From assembly GCA_034696485.1 (NCBI GenBank), contig JAQIWT010001076.1, forward strand, positions 1 to 12,679: DNA of 12,679 bases, in the 5' to 3' direction. Position 1 is the stretch's first letter, and each line of letters opens with the position of its first letter. This stretch comes from Isohypsibius dastychi. Its lineage: Eukaryota > Tardigrada > Eutardigrada > Parachela > Isohypsibiidae. The translations under genes and the position numbers were made by a program. This document shows positions 1 to 8,634 of this stretch, piece after piece. Below the pieces are notes generated by a model. That model searched no databases. It had not been told where the DNA came from and saw nothing but the letters and a program-made list of their open reading frames with translations.

Positions 1-1117
1 CTCTTGTTTTGCCCATTTCTTCAGCTTCTTGTCCCATAATCCATACCTTATCTCAGGAGCACCACGAACCGCCAGTTCAATGGCACTTGCCGACGTTTTG
101 GGATTGTGAACTGCAAAGTACAAATTTGCGTCAATTAAAAACGTCATAGACATATAATGATCATACAGTAATTTCATCTTCTGAAAAATAATTGGATTGC
201 TCTGAATTTCGTGTACAATTACGGAAACGCCGTTCACCAGATCGTGCGAATTTATCGTGGTTAATGATTATTGTAAGGAGATACTGATGTCATAAAGACG
301 GAAAACAAGATCAGCGGGGTCAAAAATTCGAAAAAAGCGAATAACGACAGACTCGTTAATTAATAGTGCGTCGGAAAATAACGGTAATTCAAAAAAAATT
401 TCCATAAGATAAGTAAAATAAAAGACACAAAATTCATAAAACAAAATTCACAAAAATCATGAAATAAAATTCACAAAGTTCATAAAACAGAATAACAAAA
501 ATTCGTAAAATAAACCTGCTTTAATTTTCTTCAGAACAAATTTAAATTGGTGAAAAAAAACATAAGTTCAGTAACGCCTTATGGAGCAACAACTTCGAGC
601 TGCAGGATTATTTTTTCTTAATTTTGTGACATCTGGTTTGCTCACCTGTATAAGACTGATGGTAAAGCGAATGCCAAGCCGCTCCCTGGTCATGAAGTGT
701 CGTCCCTTTCGCGGGACGATAGACATCATCAGGAGTCTCCGAATTTCCCGTTGCCTGATTTTTCTTCATTTCCTCCCGACCAGTTGCATATAATTCGTTC
801 ACAGATTCTCTCATTCCTTCTTTCAAATAATTATCTCTATAAACCGAGGACATCTTCTCGCACCGATCAGGTGGGACGCCGGTCTGCATGTACGCATCTT
901 GAAACGGAAGTTTGGGGAGTAGATCAACAACGCGACGTTCCTGCCAGGATCCACACAGAATTTTCGTGTTTTGATATTTCTCCTCCTGGTACGGCAACTT
1001 TTGGTTAATCCTCTTCAGCCTCAATTTCACCTGGCTGGCTGTTGGCATACTTTGTTCACGCAAGTTGGGAAGGCTCTTGGCGGCGGAGAGCCGCGATTTC
1101 GCGTTCTGACCGGACAT
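1..1117 (-). CDS. Partial gene, CFAP107-like axonemal protein (putative)
   Basis: This gene runs off the left edge. Exon 1 is 1117-646: it starts at ATG 1117 and ends at a strong donor (CAG|GTGAGC), giving 157 codons plus one base. Exon 2 probably begins at 110 after the acceptor TTTGTACTTTGCAG; the phase fits (G+TT = Val) and the frame stays open to base 1. A weaker donor, AAG|GTATGG after base 47, could end exon 2 earlier. The protein is basic and hydrophilic, with no signal peptide or membrane segment. Three landmarks recall CFAP107 (human C1orf158, a microtubule inner protein of cilia) in the same order: a KYQNTKILCGSWQERR stretch, a VYRDNY segment and a late LYHQSYT. The match is from memory and weak outside these points. 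If exon 1 were not spliced it would stop at 608 with a Lys-rich tail, which I read as intron. That coding sequence is present is fairly sure; the family is tentative. Confidence 0.5.
111..645 (-). other. Probable 535-bp intron of the CFAP107-like gene
   Basis: This stretch lies between the inferred donor (GTGAGC at 645) and acceptor (TTTGCAG ending at 111). It is very A/T-rich on both strands and holds a short 23-bp tandem repeat, listed separately. It is far longer than most introns in this window (54-70 bp). A second possible acceptor (ATTATTTTTCAG) lies further 5' on the minus strand, but joining exon 1 to it gives a stop after a few codons, so the TTTGCAG site is preferred. Confidence 0.4.
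433..515. repeat. A-rich tandem repeat, 23-bp period, about 3.5 copies
   Basis: Units start at 433, 456, 479 and 502. Each begins TTCATAAAA or a close variant (ATCATGAAA, TTCGTAAAA), and the first two also share an AAATTCACAAA half. The copies are imperfect and fade after about 515. It lies in the probable intron of the CFAP107-like gene and looks like ordinary microsatellite- or minisatellite-type sequence. Confidence 0.6.
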
Positions 1118-1620
1118 TCCTCAGCAACACACAATTTAGTAAACAATCCGTTCCAGCTGCAAGCGTAATCAATCGATTGAAGAGAGTCAAAGCAGATGAA
1201 ATAGAGACCATGAAAGACGTCAGGCTGGCAAAAAAGCAATCTGGATCAGATCGCCCAGTTTAAATGCGAGCGCTCGACATGATCGCTCACTTGTAGCGCC
1301 ACAACAGGCAATTAATTGTTTAGATATAAACAATTAGCGCTTTGTGGGCCATCTCAAGCTGTTTGACCACTATTCAAGATCGGCACCTACTACAAAGAAA
1401 TCTTATAATATTACCAAGTGAAAGAGTACCGGCGGTCATGCTACCCAGTCACCTGAGGAACTGAAAGTCATCAGAAAACACTGGTCAACCGAATTGTTTA
1501 CTTCAACTAACATGTGTTACAAAGGGAATTCTCTCATAAAATTAATTTTCCGGGTTTTGGGTGCGAAATCAAATTGACTAGTTTCCATGAGCTGGAAAAA
1601 AAGTAGTTCACAAAACGAAA
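1118..1620. other. Intergenic: STX16 3' flank and CFAP107-like 5' flank
   Basis: Both neighbours are on the minus strand, so this interval should hold the 3' UTR of syntaxin-16 and the promoter of the CFAP107-like gene. I found no canonical AATAAA on the minus strand just after the STX16 stop and no convincing TATA box. Short ORFs here have no recognisable protein character. The one clear structure is an inverted repeat at 1313-1336, listed separately. Confidence 0.5.
1313..1336. repeat. Perfect 10-bp inverted repeat, 4-nt loop
   Basis: TAATTGTTTA is followed by GATA and then TAAACAATTA, a perfect 10-bp stem. Allowing a 3-nt gap, partial complementarity continues outward: GCGCCACAACAGGC on the left against GCGCTTTGTGGGCC on the right, about 9 of 14 matching. 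This could be a remnant of a small inverted-repeat transposon or a transcribed hairpin. No flanking target duplication was seen. Confidence 0.55.
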
Positions 1621-3211
1621 TCATGATTTAACAATAATCAGAATGACAAGTAAAAGAAGAATTGTAACGGCCAAACCAACAACACACATAAACTTGCGGT
1701 TTTTCCTCTGATAACGTTCTGCTTTCTGCAGCTGCTGTAGGCCGGTTGTTGTCTGACCGGCAGCTCGATCAACATTGTAGTCTATTCGGTCGACAATATT
1801 TCCCTGCAAACAGTGCTGTTTAATTTGTGGACTACGGAATTCAGGAATTTTTTCTCACTTGTTCAACAACCATAACAGAAAGGTCATTGAATATTTCGTT
1901 GAGTTCGGTGATGGATTTAACAACTTCCGTCACTTGCCGCTCCCGGTGTTTTGCAACCTCGATGTTTTCTTCGTGCATCTGCAGCTGGCTCGTTAAACTT
2001 TGACCTTGTCCCTGTATTCGAGCGATTTGATAAACATCAATATTGAAAAGCCAACAGAATTCTTATAGAAAATTACGGTACCCTTTGAAAGACTGTGATT
2101 TCATCGGCATCATCCACATCGTCTTGCAAAGTTCGCTCGTTGAACAGTGGAAGGCTGTCTTGCTTCAAGAGATTCGTTCCGAAATACTGCTCTGATTCCT
2201 GCTCCCGATGTTTTATTCCTGCAAAACCCCAACGGTTCAAATAATAAACTGTATAATTAAAACAAAAAATTTGAAAACAATGGTTTTATCAAAACCATTA
2301 TTTGAAAAGATCATTTTTGACGTTATGCAAAAATCTTAAATTTTTTTCAAAATGTAGAAATTACGAGCAAGAAATCTATTCATTTTGACTTTGGTTTAAA
2401 ACATATCTGTCAAATACAGTAATGTTATTTCAAATCAACTGTATAACTTCAACGCGATCGAATCATATCCTTACTCGACAAATATGTAGATTGGCTTCTG
2501 CGAAAATCCATAGTGACCTCTTGAAGTTCCGTCACGATCGAGAGAATTATATTCTTTAGGAGCCGCTCCTCTTGCCGAGAAGAAAACGTTTGAGCACGTT
2601 TCCGGAAATTTTCCGCCTGTCGTTGAAGCTGATGAAGTTTGCGCGTGAGTTCATCCGACAAACGTTCGATAATTTGCTCTTCCTCTTGAGTCTTCTCATT
2701 TTCATCGAATATTAGGGTCGGTCTCGTTAAATGACGTTCGTGATAAACGTTGAGCTCCTTAACTAAAAGTCAATTAACATGCGTGCTTTGGCAGGTTAAA
2801 TCAACGTGTTTTCAGCACATACTTTTCTGCCGAAGCGTTTCAATTTGCTCTCGGAATTCCGGCAATGAATTAACCCTGAAATCCAATCACTCTCAATGAG
2901 ATTGCTCAAATGAATGATGTAAGCGTCAACATCTACCAGCTGGGAGGAGAGGAAGCTCCACGGCTGAAAGCAGCTGCATCTTCGCCTTTCTCCAGATCCA
3001 CATCGAAACCCTTCCGTTTAGACCGCGGAACTAACGAAACTTTGTCTTCTTCCTGTGAACGATGTCAGAAAGAAAGTCAAGCAAGTGGTGTCAGACGAAT
3101 TATTCTGATTGTTACCTGGCCAGATGGATCATGATCGGAAAATATTTGTGACCGCTGAATGGCATTATTGCGCATCAAGTTGAAAATGTCCGTCAAATTT
3201 CGTGAAGCCAT
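1621..3211 (-). CDS. STX16: Syntaxin-16 (Qa-SNARE), seven exons, complete
   Basis: Exons on the minus strand: 3211-3116, 3052-2937, 2875-2823, 2762-2475, 2218-2082, 2011-1859 and 1803-1621; all introns are GT-AG and phases close. The product is 341 aa (human STX16 is about 325). Syntaxin-16 is the t-SNARE for endosome-to-trans-Golgi traffic and is regulated by the Sec1/Munc18 protein VPS45. Visible parts are the N-terminal peptide MASRNLTDIFNLMRNN (the VPS45-binding type), a WVNSLPEF segment, HLTRPTL before the helical Habc region (about 95-185), YLSRIKHRE at an exon join, the SNARE motif (about 245-305) with zero-layer Gln281 in VVEQGNIVDRIDYNV, KAERYQRKNRK before the membrane, and a C-terminal anchor at about 319-339 followed by Lys-Ser. 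The start is the ATG giving the conserved N-peptide; an upstream in-frame Met-like codon lacks family similarity. The fourth intron (256 bp) is an outlier. No defect is seen. Confidence 0.93.
2247..2446. repeat. Possible small insertion in STX16 intron 4 with 10-bp flanking direct repeat
   Basis: AACTGTATAA occurs at 2247-2256 and 2437-2446, enclosing 180 bp of A/T-rich sequence. Removing one copy plus the insert shortens the 256-bp intron to 66 bp, the usual size here. Inside, ATTTGAAA at 2269-2276 has an inverted partner TTTCAAAT at 2428-2435, and a 9-bp hairpin (AATGGTTTT/AAAACCATT, 3-nt loop) lies at 2279-2299. These are features of a MITE-like element, but the sequence is A/T-rich and chance is not excluded. 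Confidence 0.35.
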
Positions 3212-3773
3212 TACGTCAAACAGATACAAGGTGTTAAAAAGCGAAGCAACCTTGAACAAATTTCAATGCATGAGTGAACGACAAACGAGGAAAGTTTTCG
3301 ATTTCAATCGATGACAACTTGGAACTTTGAAAAGCACAACAAAGATGATTCGCGCGTTGAGGGGTTGACTGGGTTAAGCGAGGAGGGGACTGGTATGTTA
3401 TTTGGCAGACCTCGGCTCACCGCAGCACTGAAAATAAATGCGTATCGCAAAATCCCATCGCAAAATTTCGACGCTCTTTTGATCGAAAACCTGAGTGAGA
3501 TTTTGTGAATTGCATGCATGGTATCCCAGGATCCGGTGATTTTATATACAACCCTCTTTTGAGGTTCATGAGACGGGCTCACTTGCAACCGTGACAGGTC
3601 TATACCAACCGATGCTGATCGAAACTGCGTTTTTGTAGCTTTGACCGCTGCCCAACTGGAAAAGTGATGGCGTTGCCAATTTGAAAATTAGCGCACCGAA
3701 TTCCTCCATCTCGAAGCCGGATGAAAATTAAGCTGACTGCGTTGAACAGCAGATTACAGGAGACTTTTGGGGA
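3212..3773. promoter_or_regulatory. Divergent intergenic region between STX16 and the Polycomb-like gene
   Basis: These 562 bp separate two divergent start codons and must hold both promoters. TTACGTCA, a CRE/ATF-type site, lies at 3211-3218, touching the STX16 ATG and therefore probably in its 5' UTR. A TATA-like GTATATAAAATC on the minus strand (about 3538-3549) lies some 330 bp upstream of STX16. On the Polycomb side, ATG 3667 opens a five-codon ORF and ATG 3721 opens an out-of-frame ORF that overlaps the coding start. A 5' UTR intron ending at the CAG before GAGACTTTT (about 3760) would remove both. Short ORFs on both strands here overlap each other and look like chance. Confidence 0.5.
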
Positions 3774-5098
3774 ATGTCGACAGATATGTCAATCGCACAG
3801 ATTAGAATCGATTTGGAAAAAGCGAGTTCGGCTGTAGCTGAAGATGCTGATCGAGATCACATCAAACGTCGAATCAACGGTAATCGCACCCAGAACAAAG
3901 GCTCAAGAGGCGGAGACACGGTCGGGATAGGTAGCGGAGCGGCTGAAGAGAAGGACGAAGTGTTCTACGTGGAAAAGATCCTTAAAAAACGCGTCACCAA
4001 GGAGGTAAGAATAACAACAAGATGGTGGCGGTTTGATTCACTTCTCGTCCTTTCTTGTTCACTCTCCCTCATTCGTCTCAATTCCCAGGGAACCGTGCTT
4101 TACTTCGTGAAGTGGAAAACCTACGAAGCCAAGTGAGTACCTGCCTAGAACCTCACTGTGTATATTCCCATGTTTTGTTGTTTTGTTGAGCCTTATTCAT
4201 GCCATTCGTGCTTTTGCAGATATAATACGTGGGAGCCAATAACAAGCTTTGCCGACCCAACTGTTGTTGCGGATTACGAAAAGCGGTTTGTGCTCAGTGG
4301 CTATTTGGTCAATGTATCGCGCAGGTCTTAGAAGTGCTCTTTTCCCCTTAGGCAAAAGCAAAAGCTACGTTCCAGGAAAGGTCAAAAGATGCGCCAGTAT
4401 CGAAGGAACATTCAGGTTAGTGTTGATTATTGCGATCATTAACGGGTCAATTCATGGCAGGCATTCTAGCAGCAAGACGAATCCGAGTCTGAGGATGATC
4501 AGCACGAACTTTCCGATTCGTACTCTGATGAACAGGATTCTTCCATTCCTGAACGCACATCCAACAGAAAACCTACTGCCGTACCTCGAAAATTTGTCGC
4601 AAATCTGCCTCTTAGAAAGGAAAAAGGATCTGTGCGAAGAGAGACTCCCCCTGTCAGATCCCGAGTCAGTGCGGACGGAGTGATCGAGACTGTACTAGAA
4701 CGTCCAAAACGAAAAGTTCAAAAGAAACGACTCTTCTCACCAAGCCCTTCATATGAGTCAATGTACTCTTCGGAAACTGTCCCGGAACAGTTTCTGTCTC
4801 CGTCCATGAACGACAGGAAGAAGTCCAAAATCGATGCGCTGTTGAGTTACAAAAAGACTAGAAGCTCTGAGGAGGTACACACATCATCCCGTAGTACGTA
4901 TTGCTAGATCGTAATTCGGCTGTTTTGTTTCAGAAGTCGAGTGATGCAGACCGAGAAGGAAGTGCTGATACTGGGTCAGCATGCGACCCTTCTGTCTCTG
5001 GAGCTAGGGCACAGCAGGTTCCACAAAAGTATTTCACTGAATACACTGCCATCACTGTTGCTGGATGTGAGGTGATCTTCGAGGAGTTCATCTCCTAA
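3774..5098 (+). CDS. Pc: Polycomb/CBX-type chromodomain protein, six exons
   Basis: Exons: 3774-4004, 4089-4132, 4220-4285, 4352-4415, 4470-4874 and 4934-5098; all phases close and the product is 324 aa. Polycomb binds H3K27me3 through its chromodomain and joins PRC1 through a C-terminal Pc box that contacts RING1. The chromodomain spans about 62-114 and is split over three exons: VEKILKKRV, YFVKWKTY, then KYNTWEP and DPTVVADYEKR. The KYNTWEP and DP..V...YE pattern favours Polycomb over HP1. The methyl-lysine cage positions are aromatic (Phe64, Trp86, Tyr89). A basic stretch (115-135) and an acidic Ser/Glu/Asp stretch follow, then a long Ser/Lys-rich linker. The end, YTAITVAGCEVIFEEF (307-322), aligns without gaps to the Pc box at about 6 of 16 positions from memory. 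There is no chromoshadow domain. The N-terminus before the chromodomain (about 60 aa) is longer than in fly Pc; Met5 is an alternative start. CDYL- or MPP8-like proteins are less likely. Confidence 0.78.
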
Positions 5099-5284
5099 GC
5101 ACAGTGTATTGCTTTCGAAGCGCAGCAGTGGCTTTCTTCTGATCCTGCTCAATTCAAGTTTCCTGTTCCGTTCTTTTTAACAGGTCAGTTTCCTGTTACA
5201 TTCAAGTTTGGTTTCAAAAAGTTTTGTTGAATCAAGTGATTCGCTGTTTAATTTCCTGTTGCATTTACTTTGGTCTTCTCTGGC
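5099..5284. other. Convergent 3' region of the Polycomb-like and protease-homologue genes
   Basis: Only 186 bp separate the two stop codons, so the 3' UTRs probably abut or overlap. On the minus strand ATTAAA (plus-strand TTTAAT, 5247-5252) lies about 33 nt after the protease-homologue stop and is a plausible poly(A) signal. No canonical AATAAA is seen on the plus strand for the Polycomb-like gene. Confidence 0.45.
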
Positions 5285-7743
5285 TCAATTCAGGTTTTTT
5301 GTAATCCATTCAACTTGTTTTCTAATATTCGTGTATACCGTTGGCATTCTAAGAGATTCTCTGGTCTTCCCGCATCCCATTCTAAAGACGAGCAGGTTAG
5401 TTATGCGTTTCCGTAATGATATACTATAGCGACTGTACCCGTATGTCACTATACCGGAGATGGTCCATCTGTTCCGGTCATCAGGATCAAGAGCGCACAC
5501 CAACGGCGATCCCGTATCCTTCATACATGCATCTCCTTTTCCTGCTCCGTTTGAGTAGTTCGCATCTTTACTGATTGAGCAAAACATGGATGGCGCGAGT
5601 TGGTAATTTTTCGGCGTACCGCTGTAGCTATTTAGCAACAGCTGGCAGTTGACTGAGCCACTGGTGCTGTTGATTATCTGAACCACCGACGATCGCAATC
5701 GTCCTCCATTCCCTTCGCCTTTAGTCACTGAAATTCAGAACTTGATAATCGTTGAAGAGAGTAATGCAAGAAGCTTGGTTCTTACAGCTCGCCAAACCAT
5801 AACCGGCTATCATGCATGTCGAATCAATTTTCAGTGGTGTAGTTCTGTTATCGGGAAGACAGATTATACAGGAGCAGTTGGTGTTTTTGACAGGACGCCT
5901 CAGCTTGACAATCGCCACATCGTTGGCCATAGTTTTGGTATTGAACAGCGCGTGGAGATTTATTTGCCGGACTCCAAGGACTTGTGTGCATGAACCAGGG
6001 TTTCGGGCAACCGCTATGTTGGTTGCGCCTATAACGACGCGGAGCTCATCTAGATTTTTATTTGCGTACCTGAAACGTTGGTTTTGTTATCGGTGTTCAT
6101 AGTACTTGTATGATTCAACTCATAATCTGATTTTCTGACCTTTGCAGACAGTTTGCCGTGGTGGCCACATCAGTCGGACTGACTAGAGCACCGCTGCAAA
6201 TGTACTCTTCATTCAGGAATATAGCCGCCTGCCAACATAGTTCGCCATCTTGAACCTGTTCCCCCATCAAAATTCGGGATGACCTTCTCTCCCAGTCAGG
6301 TGACTGACCGCCCATTCGCCCGCAAGTTGGTTCCACAGCAAGAGGTCGTTGATCGGTCACCTCATCGGATTCGACTGTTCGTGGAACAACTTTAGTTTCA
6401 AGTTGACGATCAGCTGCAAACGCTTCCGGTTTCAGCGGCAATGTGATATGCAGGTCCACGTGATTCGGGCTTTTCAGCGGTTTCCGGTCGTCAGCCGGAA
6501 GACTATTCCCCAACCGGAAGTAATCGTTATGGCTGTCGCTTCCTTCCCGGCTGACGAAAGAGTAACCTGGCATAATCTGACCAGCATCTGAACCGCGGAG
6601 CTGCGAGTACTTCGGAAAGTGGTTCGCTGGGGGTTTCCAATAGCAGCACCAATGTGACAATCCGCACTCGCTGTTTCGGCTCTCGACTTCCATATTCCTG
6701 CAAGCTCGGTTCTTGATGATGTCGAACGAATTCTTGCATATCCCCGTCACTGCACTTCCTTCATCAAACGGGCGGCATGGCTTGTCCTTCGGAACTGGAA
6801 TGTCGACGAAAATTTCTGCGGACTGTGGGTTTGGACCGTCGGGGTAATCAAGTGGTTCTGGCGTAGGGAGAGGGTTGACGGAGTTATAATTTGGTTTCAC
6901 AGGCTTTGGACGAGAGTACGGTGGTTTATAACCTTGACTGTCATAATTGGAGAACGAGCCAACTTGCTTCCGAAGCTGCGGTCTCATTGGAAAGAAGCCA
7001 AGCGATCCCGTGTAACCAGAAGTGCTTGGAGGATACACGGGATTATTCTGGAATACTGGAGGGGAAATGACTGGTGCAGGGAAATTGGGAAGATTGGACA
7101 CCGGTGGATACGCGTTGCCATATGGTAACCCGTTACCATAGTTTCCAACAGGTGGTAACTGCGGGAACCGGTTACCAACAATATCAGACTGCAAACCGAG
7201 AGTTCGCGGATTGTTCCCGTAAATCTGCTGTGGAATCTGATAGTTCAAGCCATTGTTTGGTGGTCCATATGGTAACTGGCTGCCTGAGAATCCGTATCCG
7301 GGTTGGTCGTAGCCGTTCGAGTAGCTGAAGGGTGAAACTGGGCCGACACCACCAAATCCGGAAACAAAATTGTTAGGCGGATAACCGCCATATCCAACTG
7401 GCGCGGGAAGGGGAAACGGTCCGGGAATACCAAATTGTGGATAATTAGGTCCTGATTGAAAGGAATGGAATGGATATGAACGGAGCGAAAATCCGGCGTC
7501 TGCTTGTAACGACGGGGCTTTTGGCGGCTGAGGAGGCGGCGGAGCAGCTGTTAAACATCAATTACAAGAAATAAAATTTATCATTGAAAGTTGACACTTA
7601 CCGAGTTTCAGATCATCAAGAGCCGTATCGTAATAATCGACGTCCCAATCAGAAAATGGGTCATAGAAATATCGTCTGTATTTGCCGTTGACGGCGCCCA
7701 ATATGATGAACAGGATGAGAAAATATATTTGGTACACAATCAT
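5285..7743 (-). CDS. Secreted clip-domain serine protease homologue, probably inactive
   Basis: Exons on the minus strand: 7743-7602, 7547-6140, 6069-5786, 5727-5439 and 5381-5285; introns are 54, 70, 58 and 57 bp and phases close to 739 aa. Residues 1-20 form a signal peptide. A Pro/Gly/Tyr/Asn-rich linker runs from about 48 to 300. Six cysteines (305, 318, 330, 342, 348, 349) have the spacing of a clip domain. The chymotrypsin-fold domain starts near Arg472|Ile473 (RILMG for the usual RIVGG). The catalytic His is Asn (TTANC, Asn513), Asp is kept (NDVAIVKL, Asp567), and Ser is Thr in DTGSPLV (Thr683). Asp677, six residues earlier, matches the trypsin S1 Asp189. Such homologues act as non-catalytic cofactors in arthropod clotting, melanisation and adhesion; that role is inference here. 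Start: first ATG, which gives the signal peptide; a TTG further upstream is not needed. A 7-codon upstream ORF ends 2 nt before this ATG. Confidence 0.88.
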
Positions 7744-8148
7744 CGCTACCCGGCATTCCGTTTGATCATTTGAAAAGCGCTTCCAGAAGGTTGGGAAATT
7801 CAGCAATGAAAACGTTTAGTATCTGTACTACAATCGAATCCCAAGTTGATGCCGTCACTGTTGAAATAAGATGGACAGAGTGGCTAATCCCGTGCAATCA
7901 GGTAGAACGCCTGACCGGATGGAACAACAAGCATAAAATCGCCACCCTGTCAAGGAAAATATTGTCTTGTTCCCTCGACAGCTATTTCGTAATTTCTTTA
8001 CGCATCAAGAAGTAGATTTCGGTGAAATTTGTTACTGAAAGTGAAACGGTGAATTATTGGAGTGCATCCTCTGGTTAACTGGAGCAGTAGTTAAAAGACC
8101 GAGAAAGTGTATGTGAAGCTTGGAAATGGAACTTGGTCAACCCACGCC

Positions 8149-8154
8149 AATAAA
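8149..8154 (+). terminator. Candidate poly(A) signal AATAAA with GT-rich downstream element
   Basis: AATAAA is followed within about 10-30 nt by TTTGTTATGGTTGTGTTCTTTTTT, a typical downstream U/GU-rich element. It points along the plus strand, but no confident plus-strand gene lies just upstream, so it either ends a short unrecognised transcript or is chance. Confidence 0.3.
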
Positions 8155-8400
8155 AGCGTTTGTTATGGTTGTGTTCTTTTTTCGGTGACTCTAGGGCATA
8201 GGCGAGGAAAGCTTATTCCTGGTAGGTGTGATTTGAATGTTGCTGAAAACAAGTGGTGATTCTCTATCAAGGTTAACTCAGAAACAAAACAAAATCCGTT
8301 CCGGTTGACGGAGCGTGAAACATAAGATGTCTACCGTAAGTGATTTGACAGAAATGCTATTTGGTATTTTGTAGCGTTAGTTAGTAGATTAGCCTGCAAA

Positions 8401-8420
8401 AAATGCATATGAAATGCATA
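8401..8420. promoter_or_regulatory. Paired AAATGCATA sites spaced one helical turn
   Basis: AAATGCATA occurs at 8401-8409 and again at 8412-8420, an 11-bp offset that places both on the same DNA face. Each core ATGCAT is palindromic and resembles half-sites of POU/octamer factors. It lies about 215-235 bp upstream of the BRF2-like ATG. The protein that binds it is unknown. Confidence 0.35.
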
Positions 8421-8634
8421 GCTGCGTTATAAATCCGCACGAAAGGTCATGAGTCAGGTCCGCTACTTTACCTTCAGCGGTAGGCTAAAAGTATTTGAGA
8501 GTAAGGTAACCTTCTGTGGGTTGTAGCTGGTAACCAAAACAAACACTGGATTTTATTTTAATGATTTTCTGATTTGACTTGGACCGCTTTTCGTTCAATA
8601 AACGCTGAACATTTTCGACCAAGAGCCAGTAAAA

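Larger units (their letters stand above)
7744..8634. promoter_or_regulatory. Divergent intergenic region, protease homologue and BRF2-like gene
   Basis: These 891 bp separate two divergent genes. On the minus strand a short upstream ORF (7769-7746) precedes the protease-homologue ATG. On the plus strand an ORF from ATG 7806 to TAG 8015 (69 aa, no recognised domain) is followed by AATAAA at 8149-8154 and a GT/T-rich stretch, as a poly(A) site would be. Further right are ATGTCTACC|GTAAGT (a possible 5' exon end at 8335), a paired AAATGCATA element (8401-8420) and the A/T-rich BRF2-like upstream region. No TATA box is convincing for either gene, and I found no tRNA or snRNA. Confidence 0.45.

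Noticed and set aside
608-645. C-terminal GEQTRCHKIKKK tail of the CFAP107-like exon
   Set aside because: It follows a strong GTGAGC donor and is Lys-rich low-complexity; it is more likely intron read-through than protein.
3304-3588. Minus-strand ORF of 94 codons with a nearby TATA-like sequence
   Set aside because: The TATA-like site lies only about 25 bp before the usable ATG, so transcription would start past it. The product has no family character, and a plus-strand ORF overlaps it equally well.
4249-4683. 144-codon plus-strand ORF in the Polycomb-like locus
   Set aside because: It crosses two clear introns in the wrong frame; the chromodomain frame and acidic/Ser-rich frame join cleanly without it.
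5742-6102. Two plus-strand ORFs of 83 and 96 codons
   Set aside because: They are antisense shadows of protease-homologue exon 3, whose reading is fixed by conserved motifs.
7825-7850. T-arm-like TTCGA sequence suggesting a tRNA
   Set aside because: No stem pairs around it, and no acceptor, D or anticodon arm can be drawn.
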